DNA of 64,000 bases from CADCWK01 sp035944555 (GCA_035944555.1 DASZAY010000005.1:1-64000), one strand, 5' to 3'; counted from the stretch's first letter, positions 16,769 through 26,772 are shown. Notes: a model not told the origin generated them from the sequence alone. A program made the numbers and translations.

Positions 16769-17890
16769 CTAGCTGCTGACCGGCATCGACTTGAGCATGA
16801 TCGTCGGCTTGCGCGGCTTGCGGATCGCCTCGGCCGCGATCCCGGACGCGACGCGCGCCGCGACCGCCGTGAACGCCGCCGCCGTCTGCGAGTCGGCGTG
16901 GGTGATCGTCACCGGCGTGCCCTCGTCGCCGCCCTCGCGGACGGTCTGCTCGATCGGCACCTCGCCGAGGAACGGCACGCCGTACTCGTCGGCCGTCCGC
17001 TGGCCACCGCCCTCGCCGAAGATCCGGTGGGTCTCGTGGCAGTTCGGGCAGATGAAGCCGGACATGTTCTCGATGATGCCCAGGACAGGCGTCTTCACCT
17101 CCTGGAACATCTTCAGCCCCTTGACCGCGTCGGCCAACGCCACGTCTTGCGGCGTCGTCACGATCACGGCGCCGGAAATCGGGATCTTCTGGACCAGGGT
17201 CAGCTGGACGTCACCCGTGCCCGGCGGCAGGTCGATGATCAGGTAGTCCAGCTGGCCCCACTCCACGTCGTTGAGGAACTGGTTGATCAGCTGGGTGACC
17301 AGTGGACCGCGCCAGATCAGCGCCCGCTGCGGATCCAGCAGGAAGCCGATGCTCATTACCCGGACGCCGTGCGCCTCCAAGGGGACGATCTTGCCGTTGT
17401 TCATCAGCGGCTTGTCATTGACGCCCATCATTAGCGGGATGCTCGGACCGTAGACATCGGCGTCCAGCAGGCCGACGCGTGCCCCGGCCCTGGCCAGCGT
17501 CACGGCGAGGTTGACGGCGACGGTCGACTTGCCGACGCCGCCCTTACCCGAGGCCACGGCGATGGTGTTCTTGACCCCCTGGATCGGCTGGGCGTCACTC
17601 CGCCCGGCGCCGGACGACCTGACCCGCGTTGTCCATGTCACCCGGACGTTGCCGGCGTTCGGTAGGGTCCCGATCGCCTCGCGAACCGCCGCCTCGACCT
17701 GCTCCTCGTACTGGTAGAGCGGGGCCATGCGCTCGATCGTCAGCGCAACGTCGCCGCCCGTGACGGTGACGTCGGCGACCATCCCGAGATCGACCAGACC
17801 GCGGTTGAGCGCGGGTTCCCGGACGGGGGCGAGGGCAGCGAGAACCTGGTCGCGGCCAAACGCGCCGCCAGAGGGAGTAGTGGTAGACAT
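16769..17890 (-). CDS. mrp: Mrp/ApbC family iron-sulfur cluster carrier ATPase
   Basis: 373 residues from ATG 17888-17890 with AAGGAAG upstream. An N-terminal MIP18/DUF59 domain (ALAPVREPALNRGLVDLGMVADVTV) is followed by the P-loop ATPase: deviant Walker A ASGKGGVGKSTVAVNLAVTLA, LLDADVYGPSIP, and YLIIDLPPGTGDVQLTL. The CPNC motif (SGFICPNCHETHRIFGEGGG) supplies the two cysteines that bridge a cluster between subunits of the dimer. This cytosolic scaffold delivers 4Fe-4S clusters to apoproteins. Full family length. A terminator hairpin follows. Confidence 0.96.
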   Translation of the reverse strand: MSTTTPSGGAFGRDQVLAALAPVREPALNRGLVDLGMVADVTVTGGDVALTIERMAPLYQYEEQVEAAVREAIGTLPNAGNVRVTWTTRVRSSGAGRSDAQPIQGVKNTIAVASGKGGVGKSTVAVNLAVTLARAGARVGLLDADVYGPSIPLMMGVNDKPLMNNGKIVPLEAHGVRVMSIGFLLDPQRALIWRGPLVTQLINQFLNDVEWGQLDYLIIDLPPGTGDVQLTLVQKIPISGAVIVTTPQDVALADAVKGLKMFQEVKTPVLGIIENMSGFICPNCHETHRIFGEGGGQRTADEYGVPFLGEVPIEQTVREGGDEGTPVTITHADSQTAAAFTAVAARVASGIAAEAIRKPRKPTIMLKSMPVSS

Positions 17891-18031
17891 GACACTTCCT
17901 TGATGTTGGGATGGGGACACGAATCCGGGTGGCTGAGCATGTTTGCCCGTGCCACCCGGCTCGCGATGCTTCCCTTATGGTAGTCCAACACCCGCCGGCC
18001 CGTTTCGGCGGACCGTGCCGGACCAGGGTGA

Positions 18032-19279
18032 TCAGCGGGGCCAGCCGAACCTCGGCCGGTCGCGCCGTGGCTTCCTCCGCCCGAGCGTCGGACGGTAGTA
18101 CGGCTTGCCCTTTGGGCCGGTGATCTTCTGCTCGGACGCCTCGGCGATATTGCCACCCTCGCTGACATCGCCGGCGGCGCGGGCAAAGGCGTGGGGTAAT
18201 TCCTCGTTCAGCCAGACCCTCGCGATTACCGGGATCGCCGCCGCCACCGGCAGCGCCAGCAACGCGCCAATCACGCCGAGCAGCGTCGTTCCGATCAGCA
18301 CCGCGAGCAGGATCGCGAATGACGAGATCTGGAGCGTCCCCTGATAGACGCGGGGCACGATCACGTAGTTCTCGAGCTGCTGGTAGGCGATGTAGGCGAT
18401 ACCGACGATCAGCGCGGTCTCCCACGAGACCGTGAAGGCGAGCAGCACGGCCGGGATCGTGGCAATCGGCACGCCGATGATCGGGATGGCGTCGGCGAAC
18501 GCCGCCACGATCGCAAGCAACAGCGGCTGGGGAACGTCCAGGATCGTCAGGGTCGCGAAGGCAAACACCCCGAACAGGGCCGACGTGATGAGCTGCCCGA
18601 TGATGTACCCGGAGACGACATCGACCAGCGCCGGGATCAGCCGCTGGATCCGGTCCTGCTGCCGGCCAGCGAGGTCGCGGGTCAGCCAGCGCGTCATCCG
18701 TCCGCCCTCGAGCAGGATGTAGACGGCGAGGATCAGGACGATGAACGAGGTACTGATCGCCGAGATCGCCCCCTGGCCAACGTCGATCACGCCGCCGGCG
18801 ATCGCACCCGGGTCCGATGGTCCGGAATCGGCGGCTTCGCTCACCTGATCGTAGAGGTCCGGATTCGTTCGCAGGAGTCGCTCGGCTTCCTCGACGTACC
18901 GCGGGAAGTCCTCGGCCAACTCACGCCCCTGCTCAACCAGCGGCTGGGCGATGACGAAGATCAGGCCGGCCAGCGCGCCAATGACGGTCAGGATGGTCAG
19001 CATGGTCGCGACGGCGCGTGACACGCCGTGCCCCACCATCCAGCGGATCGGCGGGTACATCGCGGCGGCCAGCAGCGCGGCGACGAACAGCTGGAGCAGG
19101 ATCCCGTTGATCGTCCAGAGGAACCACAGCACCGCCAGCGTCGCAAGGACCTTGAAGATGGTCCGGGTCGGCAACTCGATCCGGGTGATCGTGACGACGG
19201 GTTCCGGGGCATTTGCCCGGACATGCTCCGGGATCTCCGGGTCTGGCTGGACGGCCTGCTCCGGGGGCTGCTGGGACAT
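18032..19279 (-). CDS. AI-2E family permease
   Basis: 415 residues; ATG with GGGGAGGG upstream. N-terminal cytosolic segment of about 45 residues, then seven to eight hydrophobic helices typical of PF01594: FKVLATLAVLWFLWTINGILLQLFVAALLAAAMYPPIRW, AVATMLTILTVIGALAGLIFVIAQPLVEQ, the extracytoplasmic helical region, ISTSFIVLILAVYILLEGG, then YIIGQLITSALFGVFAFATL, and the last pair with VYQGTLQISSFAILLAVLIGTTLLGVIGALLALPVAAAI. The family includes AI-2 exporters and Na+/H+ antiporters, so the substrate cannot be stated. A charged C-terminal tail of about 65 residues (GDVSEGGNIAEASEQKITGPKG) is long for the family. Confidence 0.92.
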   Translation of the reverse strand: MSQQPPEQAVQPDPEIPEHVRANAPEPVVTITRIELPTRTIFKVLATLAVLWFLWTINGILLQLFVAALLAAAMYPPIRWMVGHGVSRAVATMLTILTVIGALAGLIFVIAQPLVEQGRELAEDFPRYVEEAERLLRTNPDLYDQVSEAADSGPSDPGAIAGGVIDVGQGAISAISTSFIVLILAVYILLEGGRMTRWLTRDLAGRQQDRIQRLIPALVDVVSGYIIGQLITSALFGVFAFATLTILDVPQPLLLAIVAAFADAIPIIGVPIATIPAVLLAFTVSWETALIVGIAYIAYQQLENYVIVPRVYQGTLQISSFAILLAVLIGTTLLGVIGALLALPVAAAIPVIARVWLNEELPHAFARAAGDVSEGGNIAEASEQKITGPKGKPYYRPTLGRRKPRRDRPRFGWPR

Positions 19280-19519
19280 CTGGTCAACCCTCCCCGGTCA
19301 GGGCGGACCGGGCTCGCCCCGCGACCATCGCCGGGTAAGTGGACTATAGCGGACCAGCCGATTGCTCCGACATGGCTTCGCGACGGTCTCTGACGGGATC
19401 TCCCGTCCTGGCGAGGTCGCTGCTGTCGTCCCGCGCGAACAGCCATCGCTCCGGGTAGGATGTCGAGCGGACCGCACTGGTTGCGGGCACGCCCGGCCGA
19501 CGCAGGCAACGGAGCCCTG

Positions 19520-20782
19520 ATGAAGATCGTCGATATCCGCGCCACGACCGTCACCGTCCCGCTGGTGGCGCCGCTCCGGCATAGCGCCGGCGCCCACTGG
19601 GGCCGCTTCGTCCGGACCATCGTCGAGGTCGAAACCGACGACGGCCTGATCGGGCTGGGCGAACTCGGCGGCGGCGGCGAGAGTGCCGAGCGCGCCGTGA
19701 CGGGGCTGAAGGCCCACCTCGCCGGCCATGATCCGTTTGATCTGGAGGCGATGCGGCTCAAAATCTGCAACCCGACCGCCTCCCTCTACAACAACCGCAC
19801 CCAGCTCCACGCCGCGCTGGAGTTCGCCTGCCTGGACATCTGCGGGCAGCGGCTCGGCGTGCCCGTCCACGACCTGCTCGGCGGATCGCTGCGCGAAGAG
19901 GTGCCGTTCGCGTCGTACCTGTTCTTCCGCTACCCGGATCCGGCCACCAGCGCCGGGGAGGTCCGCACGCCCGACCAGCTCGTCGCCCACGCCCGCGACC
20001 TCAGGGAGCGCCACGGCTTCACGTCGCACAAGCTCAAGGGCGGCGTGTTCCACCCCGACTACGAGCTGGAGGCCTACCGCGCGGTCGCGACCGACAGCGC
20101 GCTGGCCGGCGACTCGTTCCGGTATGACCCCAACGGCGTCCTCAGCGTCAACGAGGCGGTCCGGTTCGGGCAGGCGATCGAGGACCTGCGCAACGACTTC
20201 TTCGAGGACCCGACCTGGGGTCTCAACGGGATGCGCCGGGTCCGCGACCTGGTCCGGATCCCGCTGGCGACCAACACGGTCGTCGTCAACTTCGAGCAGC
20301 TGGCCGCCAACGTCCTCAACCCCGCCGTCGACGTGATCCTGCTGGACACGACGTTCTGGGGCGGCATCCGGCCCTGCGTCAAGGCCGCCGGCGTCTGCGA
20401 GACATTCCAGCTCCCGGTTGCCGTCCATTCGTCCGGCGAGCTCGGGATCCAGCTGGCGACGATGCTCCATCTCGGCGCGACCATCCCGAACCTCTCCCAC
20501 TCCGCCGACGCCCACTACCACGAGCTGACCGACGACATCATCACCGGGGGCAAGATGGCGTATCGCAACGGCGCGATCGCGGTCCCCCAGGGGCCGGGGC
20601 TGGGCGTGACGCTGGACCGCGACAAGGTCGCCCGCTACGCCGAGCTGTACCGCGAGCTCGGTCCCTATCCCTACGACCGTGACCCCGGCCGGCCGGACTG
20701 GTTCACCCACGTCCCCAACCGCGACTGGGCTGACCCGGCCGATGCCCGCGTCGTCCCGATGACCACTCCGCGCACCCGCTAG
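19520..20782 (+). CDS. Glucarate dehydratase-like enolase-superfamily acid sugar dehydratase
   Basis: 420 residues from ATG 19520 with GGAG just upstream. The N-terminal capping domain runs to about 130; the barrel shows the second-strand Lys in SHKLKGGVFHPDYE, metal ligands in FRYDPNGVL (Asp) and FFEDPTWG (Glu), and the late His in AVHSSGELGIQLATMLHLGA. The signature KxKGG and HSS..E are those of the glucarate dehydratase subgroup, which removes water from hexarates. First gene of a carbohydrate operon with GH38 and GH127 enzymes, 36 nt before the GH38 start. The exact sugar acid cannot be fixed from sequence. Confidence 0.88.
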   Translation: MKIVDIRATTVTVPLVAPLRHSAGAHWGRFVRTIVEVETDDGLIGLGELGGGGESAERAVTGLKAHLAGHDPFDLEAMRLKICNPTASLYNNRTQLHAALEFACLDICGQRLGVPVHDLLGGSLREEVPFASYLFFRYPDPATSAGEVRTPDQLVAHARDLRERHGFTSHKLKGGVFHPDYELEAYRAVATDSALAGDSFRYDPNGVLSVNEAVRFGQAIEDLRNDFFEDPTWGLNGMRRVRDLVRIPLATNTVVVNFEQLAANVLNPAVDVILLDTTFWGGIRPCVKAAGVCETFQLPVAVHSSGELGIQLATMLHLGATIPNLSHSADAHYHELTDDIITGGKMAYRNGAIAVPQGPGLGVTLDRDKVARYAELYRELGPYPYDRDPGRPDWFTHVPNRDWADPADARVVPMTTPRTR

Positions 20783-20818
20783 CTGATCCGGCACGACCGA
20801 CCAACGGAGGACGAGACC

Positions 20819-23800
20819 ATGCCGACCCGAGACGTTCCCGCACCGGACGCCCACCTGTACCGTATCCGCGACCTGCTGACCTCGCACATCGGTGGGACGC
20901 ACGTGTCGGCAGGCGGCGCCGACGTCCACGTCGCCGCCCTCCCACTGCTGAAGCACGCCACCGGGCCGGACGATTCCGTCCAGGCCGTCCGCGTCATCGT
21001 CGCGTCAGAGGGACAGACCAGCGCCACGATTACCATCGCGGACGGATCCGGCTCTGCCATCGCAACGGCCGAGGTCACGGGGGGCCCGGTCGCCGGGACT
21101 ACGCTGCTGTTCATCCCCGAGGCGACGGCCGAGACGCGCTACGGGATCACGGCGACGGTCGGTGGCGAGACGGCGAGCGGCGAACTGGTCGTCACGCCGC
21201 CCCGGAAGATGACGGTCCATCTCGTCCAGCACTCGCATTACGACGTCGGCTACACCGACCCGCAGGCGATCGTCAACGCCGCGCAGCTCCGGTACCTGGA
21301 CGCGGCGCTGGCGATGGTCCGGCAGACAAGCGACTGGCCGGAAGCGAGCCGGTTCCGGTGGGTCGTGGAGGTCACGCTGCCGCTCCGGCACTGGCTGGCG
21401 GTCCGGCCGCGGGCGATCCGCGAGGCGTTCATCGACGCCGTCCGGGCCGGGCAGATCGAGGTCAACGCGCTTTCGATGAACATGCACACCGAGGCGTACA
21501 GCATCGACGAGCTGGCCCGGCAATTGGCCTTTGCCGACGAGCTGCGCCACGAGCACGGACTGACGATCGACGCGGCCACCCAGACCGACGTCCCCGGCGC
21601 GACGCAGGGCCTGGTCAGCCTGCTCGCCGACGCCGGCATCCGCTACCTCGCCGTCGCCCACAACTACGCCGGTCGCTCGGTCCCCCATCTCGTCGGAGGG
21701 CAGGACCTGGAGCGACCGTTCTGGTGGCGGGCGCCCGACGGTGGCCGCGTCCTGACGTGGTTCTCCGATTCCCCCAACCTCACCTACACGCAGGGCAATA
21801 TCCTGGGCTTTACACACAGCTACGACACCGTGGCGGAGAACCTCCCGGAATTCCTTGCCTCGCTCGCCCGCAACCCTTTCCCGATCGGGCCGTTCGCGGA
21901 CGCTCCCGATCTCGCGACCACCCGGCTTGGCTCCGGCTACGACTTCCTGAACTGGACCGGCACGGCAAAACCCTTCCCTATCACCCGGAAGCCGTACCCG
22001 CACGACGTCGTTCACATCCGCGTCCAGGGCGCGACGTCTGACAACGCCCCGCCGAACCTGCTCCCGGCGACGATCGTCCGCGAGTGGAACGAGCAATGGG
22101 CCTGGCCCCGGCTCCGGACCAGCACCAACGGCGACTTCTTCCGCCATATGGAGCAGGACCACGGCGACGCGTTCCCCGAGTACGCCGGCGACTGGACCGA
22201 CTGGTGGGCCGACGGGATCGGCTCGGCCGCGCGGGCGATGGGCGTGAACCGGCGAGGGCAGTCAGACGTCCGGACGGGCCAGACGCTCCACACCCTCGCC
22301 GCCACGCTGACGCCCGACGCCACGGACTACGACGCCGGCCCGGACATCGACGCGACCTATGACGACCTCGCGCTGTTCGACGAGCACACCTGGGGGGCGG
22401 CCAACCCCTGGGATGACCGCCTCGACGGTCCATCGTCCGGCGGCCTGGAGTGGACGTGGAAAGAGAACTGCGCCCACCGCGGTGGCGAGCGCGCCGCCGC
22501 CCTGGTCGCCTCCGGCGTCGCCCGCCTTGCCACCCTCGCGGCACCCGGCCCCCGGACGGACGCCCAGAGAGCAGATGGCGACATCACGCTCGCCATCTTC
22601 AATCCCTCCGGCCACGCCCGCACGGACTTTGCCCGCACGCTGATCCCGACGACTGCCATCCCGGACGGAGTGGCGTTCACGGTCGTCGACGACGAAACCG
22701 GGCAGCTTGTCCCCGCCGTCACCGAGCCGGAACCCGTGGCCCGAACCCGGCCGACCGGGGTCTGGCTGACGCTGCTCGCCACCGACATCCCGCCACTGGG
22801 TTACCGTCGCTACCGCCTGGTCCCGACCGGTGGTGAGCGCATCGACGCGGGCGCCGGGATCGACCCGGCCCTCGACCCGCACCGGCTGGAGAGCCCTCAC
22901 CTGTCGCTCGATATCGATCCGGACGGCGCCTTCATCGGCCGGCTGGCGACCGCCGACGGCCGTTCGCTCATGGACGATGGCGCGCCGTTCGGCCTGAACG
23001 AGATCATTCGCGAGCGCTACACCACCGCGCCGGGCTTCAACCACCACTCCAACTTCACCGTCGCCGACGGCAATCGGCTGCTGGGTGGCCGGACGACCGT
23101 CCGCCACGCGACGGTGATCGCCCGCGAGCGCACCGCCCTCTGGGACCGCGTGACGTGGCGGGCCAGCGGCGAGGGGCTGGACTGGGTCGAGGCGACCATC
23201 ACGCTCCCCCACCACGCCGCCCGCGTCGACATCGTCAACCGGATCCACAAGCCATCCACACCGGAGAAGGAGAGTCTGTACGTCGCATTCCCGTTCGCGG
23301 GCGACGAGCCGACCGTCCGGTTCGAGATCACTGGCGGACAGGCCGGACCTGGCACGCCGCACGTCCCCGGCGCCGCCCACTACTTCCGCACCATCCGCCA
23401 TCACGCCACGGTCGACTCGGCCGGCCAGCCCCCGATCGCGTGGGCCACGACGGAGGCACCGCTGGTGCAGCCGGAGACCATCGTCATCCCCTACGTCCCG
23501 TTCCCGCCGGCCCTCTCCGACACGGCCCGCCGGCCGGGGACGATCTACTCGTGGGCGCTCAACAACCTCTGGGATACCAACTTCCCCGACCGGCAGGGCG
23601 GCGAGATGACGTTCTCCTACTTCATCGCGACTGATGCCGACCGGCCCGTCGCCGAACTCGGCCGCGACACCGGCGCGATCGCGTCGCAGCCGCTGGTCGG
23701 GATCGTCTCCGACCCGTCCCTGCCCGCCCCGGGCGGCCCTGCCCTGCCGTCCTCCGGCTCCTTCCTCCGGATCATGGGGGCGGAAGTCGTGGTCACGCAC

Positions 23801-24037
23801 CTCGCCCGGTCGCGGCGCGGTCACGACCTGGTCGCCTTCATCGAATCCTCCGCGGCGGAGGCGACGACCGTCGCGCTCGAACCCGGCCTGCTCCCGGTCC
23901 GGGCGGCGTGGCTGGGGACGTTCCTGGAGCGCGACCTCACCCCGGTCGACCTGGTCGATGGCCGCGCAACCTTCACCGTCCCCGCCGGTGCCCTCGTCAC
24001 CCTCTCGCTCGACCTCGAATCGCCGGAGCGCTCATGA
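20819..24037 (+). CDS. Glycoside hydrolase family 38-type alpha-mannosidase-like protein
   Basis: 1072 residues; ATG 20819 with ACGGAGGA upstream, no signal peptide. A short N-terminal beta domain (1-135) precedes the GH38 core: the zinc-binding start TVHLVQHSHYDVGYTDPQAIVNAAQLRYLDAALAMV (His and Asp ligands), a long alpha/beta domain, and the catalytic segment LTIDAATQTDVPGATQGLVSLLADAGIRYLAVAHN with the nucleophile-type Asp. The central three-helix part carries TNGDFFRHMEQDHGDAFPEYAGDW, and the C-terminal beta-sandwich (about 650-1060) is complete. Cytosolic GH38 enzymes cleave alpha-mannosides from glycan fragments. Co-transcribed with GH127 (ATGA overlap at 24034). Confidence 0.9.
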   Translation: MPTRDVPAPDAHLYRIRDLLTSHIGGTHVSAGGADVHVAALPLLKHATGPDDSVQAVRVIVASEGQTSATITIADGSGSAIATAEVTGGPVAGTTLLFIPEATAETRYGITATVGGETASGELVVTPPRKMTVHLVQHSHYDVGYTDPQAIVNAAQLRYLDAALAMVRQTSDWPEASRFRWVVEVTLPLRHWLAVRPRAIREAFIDAVRAGQIEVNALSMNMHTEAYSIDELARQLAFADELRHEHGLTIDAATQTDVPGATQGLVSLLADAGIRYLAVAHNYAGRSVPHLVGGQDLERPFWWRAPDGGRVLTWFSDSPNLTYTQGNILGFTHSYDTVAENLPEFLASLARNPFPIGPFADAPDLATTRLGSGYDFLNWTGTAKPFPITRKPYPHDVVHIRVQGATSDNAPPNLLPATIVREWNEQWAWPRLRTSTNGDFFRHMEQDHGDAFPEYAGDWTDWWADGIGSAARAMGVNRRGQSDVRTGQTLHTLAATLTPDATDYDAGPDIDATYDDLALFDEHTWGAANPWDDRLDGPSSGGLEWTWKENCAHRGGERAAALVASGVARLATLAAPGPRTDAQRADGDITLAIFNPSGHARTDFARTLIPTTAIPDGVAFTVVDDETGQLVPAVTEPEPVARTRPTGVWLTLLATDIPPLGYRRYRLVPTGGERIDAGAGIDPALDPHRLESPHLSLDIDPDGAFIGRLATADGRSLMDDGAPFGLNEIIRERYTTAPGFNHHSNFTVADGNRLLGGRTTVRHATVIARERTALWDRVTWRASGEGLDWVEATITLPHHAARVDIVNRIHKPSTPEKESLYVAFPFAGDEPTVRFEITGGQAGPGTPHVPGAAHYFRTIRHHATVDSAGQPPIAWATTEAPLVQPETIVIPYVPFPPALSDTARRPGTIYSWALNNLWDTNFPDRQGGEMTFSYFIATDADRPVAELGRDTGAIASQPLVGIVSDPSLPAPGGPALPSSGSFLRIMGAEVVVTHLARSRRGHDLVAFIESSAAEATTVALEPGLLPVRAAWLGTFLERDLTPVDLVDGRATFTVPAGALVTLSLDLESPERS

Positions 24038-25986
24038 CCGCCTCGACCCCCCGGACGCTCGCTCCCACCAGGCTCGATCCACTGCCGCTCGGCGCAATCC
24101 GCCCGGCGGGCTGGCTGCTGGACACGCTCCGCACGCAGGCCGACGGCATGTCGGGGCACCTGGACGAGTTCTGGCCGGACATCGCCGACAGCGGCTGGAT
24201 CGGCGGCGACCGGGAGGGGTGGGAACGGGGACCGTACTGGCTGGATGGTCTCGTTCCCCTGGCGTTCCTGCTGGAGGACGACCGGCTGATCGGCAAGGTC
24301 TGCCGCTGGGTGGACTACATCCTCGACGGCCAGCACGCGGACGGCTGGCTGGGTCCGACCTACCACCGGTACCCCGACCCGCCCGCGATCCTGCCGCCCG
24401 CCGCCCGGACGCATTCACCGCTGGAGTTCGAACCCTGGCCGCAGGCGATCCTCGCCAAGGCGCTGATCCAGTTCCACGAGGCGACCGGTGACGAGCGGGT
24501 CATCCCGGCGCTGACCCGGCTCTACGCGAAAATCGCCGACCTGATCACGACCCAGCCGCTGGAATCCTGGGCCCGGTTCCGCTGGATGGAGTTCCTCGTC
24601 GGGATTCACTGGCTGTTCGAGCGCACCGGTGACACGACGCTGCTCCGGCTCGCCGTCCAGCTCCGCGAGCAGGGCTTTGACTGGACGGCCCATTACAGCG
24701 ACTTCCCCTACCGGGAGCGGCTGACGGAGGAGCAGTGCGACCTGCCAGGTCACGGCCCGAACAACGCGATGGCGATCAAGGCGCCGGCCGTCTGGTCGCG
24801 CCAGTCGCACGACCCGGCGGACCTTGCCTTCGCCGACCGGATCATCGACGAACTGGACCGCTACCACGGGCAGGCAACCGGGATGTTCACCAGCGACGAG
24901 CACCTCGCCGGGCGCTCACCGTCGCAGGGAGCGGAACTGTGCGCCGTCGTGGAGTATCTCTACGCGCTGGAGCAGCTCATCTCGATCGGCGGGCGGCCCG
25001 ACCACGTCGACCGCTGGGAGCGGCTGGCGTACAACGCGCTGTCCGCACCGTTCAGCCCGGACATGTGGACCCACCAGTACGACCAGCAGGTCAACCAGGT
25101 CGCCTGCCACGTCGTCGAGGACCGGATCTACACCAGTAACGGCCCGGACGCGAACCTCTACGGGCTGGAGCCGCACTTCGGCTGCTGCACGGCCAACATG
25201 CACCAGGGCTGGCCCAAGGTCGCCACCCATCTCTGGATGCGCACCCGCGACGGCGGGCTGGCCGCGATCGGCTGGGCTCCCTGCGTCGTCGAGACGTCGA
25301 TCGATGGTGGGCCCGTCCGGGTCAGCGTCGCGACCGACTACCCGTTCGACGAGACGATCACGATCACGATCGACGGCCCGGCCACCGGGATGCCGCTGGA
25401 CCTCCGGATTCCCGGCTGGGCGACGGGTGCGACCGTCCGGATGAATCATGGTGACCCGATCGCAGCCGCGCCCGGCACCTTCCATCGCGTGACCGTGACG
25501 GGACCGTGCCGGATCACGCTCCACCTGCCGATGCCCGTCCGGGCCGAGCGGCGCTCACCCGGCAGTGTCGCGCTGTACAGCGGTCCGCTCCTGCTGGCCC
25601 ATGCGCCCGCGTCCCGCTGGGACAAGATCATCGCCCGCGAGACGGTCGACGACTGGGCGGTCCTGCCGACCGCGCCCTGGAATTACGCGCTCGTGCCGGT
25701 GGACTGGTCGGCGCTCCCTGTACGCCGGACGGCGACCGTCCCGGGAACGTCACCGTGGTCACGCGACGACGCGCCAGTCAGAGTCATGGTCCCGGCCCGC
25801 CGCCTGTCCAGCTGGGAGATGGTCCGTGGCGCCGCAGGACCCATCCCGGAATGTCCTGTGGAGGATGACTCGCCGGAGGAGTTGATCGAACTGCTGCCGT
25901 TTGGCTGCACCGACATCCGGGTCGGCGAGTTCCCATTTTCGAATTCAAATCCGTCCCGGTTGATCAGAACTCGCGTCAATGTCTAG
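24034..25986 (+). CDS. GH127 / DUF1680-type beta-L-arabinofuranosidase-like protein
   Basis: 650 residues from ATG 24034, overlapping the GH38 stop codon by 4 nt. The (alpha/alpha)6 barrel matches DUF1680: GGDREGWERGPYWLDGLVPLAFLLEDDRLIGKV near the start, SPSQGAELCAVVEYLYALEQLISIGG with the Glu/Cys centre, ERLAYNALSAPFSPDMWTHQYDQQVNQVAC, and the key EPHFGCCTANMHQGWPKVATHLWM, where the paired Cys holds the catalytic Cys and zinc ligand of GH127. A C-terminal beta domain follows. Such enzymes release beta-L-arabinofuranose from plant glycans. No signal peptide, so it acts on imported oligosaccharides. Confidence 0.92.
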   Translation: MTASTPRTLAPTRLDPLPLGAIRPAGWLLDTLRTQADGMSGHLDEFWPDIADSGWIGGDREGWERGPYWLDGLVPLAFLLEDDRLIGKVCRWVDYILDGQHADGWLGPTYHRYPDPPAILPPAARTHSPLEFEPWPQAILAKALIQFHEATGDERVIPALTRLYAKIADLITTQPLESWARFRWMEFLVGIHWLFERTGDTTLLRLAVQLREQGFDWTAHYSDFPYRERLTEEQCDLPGHGPNNAMAIKAPAVWSRQSHDPADLAFADRIIDELDRYHGQATGMFTSDEHLAGRSPSQGAELCAVVEYLYALEQLISIGGRPDHVDRWERLAYNALSAPFSPDMWTHQYDQQVNQVACHVVEDRIYTSNGPDANLYGLEPHFGCCTANMHQGWPKVATHLWMRTRDGGLAAIGWAPCVVETSIDGGPVRVSVATDYPFDETITITIDGPATGMPLDLRIPGWATGATVRMNHGDPIAAAPGTFHRVTVTGPCRITLHLPMPVRAERRSPGSVALYSGPLLLAHAPASRWDKIIARETVDDWAVLPTAPWNYALVPVDWSALPVRRTATVPGTSPWSRDDAPVRVMVPARRLSSWEMVRGAAGPIPECPVEDDSPEELIELLPFGCTDIRVGEFPFSNSNPSRLIRTRVNV

Positions 25987-26159
25987 AATTTGTAGTATAT
26001 GCTACATCCTCAAGATGCCTTATCATCAATAGCTTGTACGTAATACAAGGTGAGCCTATGGCGCTAGGTTTGCCTGGCGCTGCGCATTTCCGGCAAGCAG
26101 AGACATCCAGGTCCGATCGCGACCTCGCAGCTTGGTCTCCCCCTATTAGGGGACAAGAC

Positions 26160-26715
26160 GGCGGTCGACACCTCGGTGCAGGACTTCCTCGCCGGCAACG
26201 TGGACATCGGCGCGGCGGACTACCTCAACCAGCAGGTGATCGCCAGCCAGACCGACCAGGTCAGTACCTGGGATTACCCGGACCTCAACCCGCGCGCTCC
26301 GCTTCGACGTGGACTCGCCGACCGACATGTTTGCCACGCCATATCCAACCACTGGTTGGGCGGGATGCAGCTGGACTCGTACCAGCTGTACGACGAGCAC
26401 CACTCCCGCAATCGCCGGCCGATCGGGACGCGGACGAACGTCGGCAACCCGCAGCGGCTCCAGAGCACCGAGCTGGACGCCCTGATCGACCAGCTGGAGC
26501 AGATGTCCTCAACGATCCGGCCAACCGGCCAACCTTCGACCTCTGAATGGGCGAGGTGCCATACCTGCCGACCTGCCAGACGCTCTACCCACAGCTGTTC
26601 AACATCACGTACGTGAGTGGCTGGACGACGGCCGAAAAGCCGGGGCGGCCTTCTGAACTGGTGGGATCACTTCATGTTCACCATCGGCGGCGTGCATGCC
26701 TCGGGCGAGCAGTAG
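26160..26715 (+). pseudogene. Decayed family 5 ABC transporter peptide/sugar-binding protein
   Basis: Scattered pieces of a solute-binding protein (SBP_bac_5) are readable in changing frames: FLAGNVDIGAADYLNQQVIASQTDQVSTWDYPDLNPR, then RFDVDSPTD and MQLDSYQLYDEHHSRNRRPIGTRTNVGNPQRLQSTELDALIDQLEQMS, then MGEVPYLPTCQTLYPQLFN..YVSGWTT, then LNWWDHFMFTIGGVHASGEQ before a TAG at 26713-26715. At least three frame changes and large internal deletions separate the pieces, and the N-terminal lobe is missing. Preceded by a short A/T-rich stretch (25987-26060) unlike its surroundings. Located right after the carbohydrate operon, so the lost protein may once have belonged to its uptake system. Confidence 0.78.
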
Positions 26716-26732
26716 GTCCCGACACCCTGGAG

Positions 26733-26772
26733 CCGCGGGAGGAGAGGGCGCCGTTGTTCTCTCCTTCCGCGG
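26733..26772. terminator. 14-bp hairpin behind the decayed binding-protein gene
   Basis: CCGCGGGAGGAGAG (26733-26746) pairs with CTCTCCTTCCGCGG (26759-26772) with one wobble, in the position expected for the terminator of the pseudogene at 26160-26715; it has survived the decay of the gene. Confidence 0.6.

Noticed and set aside
19298..23824. Very long minus-strand open frames opposite the dehydratase and GH38 genes
   Set aside because: They are antisense shadows caused by high GC and the codon bias of the real genes; they have Arg/Gly/Val/Asp-rich nonsense composition, no ribosome-binding sites and no recognisable domains.
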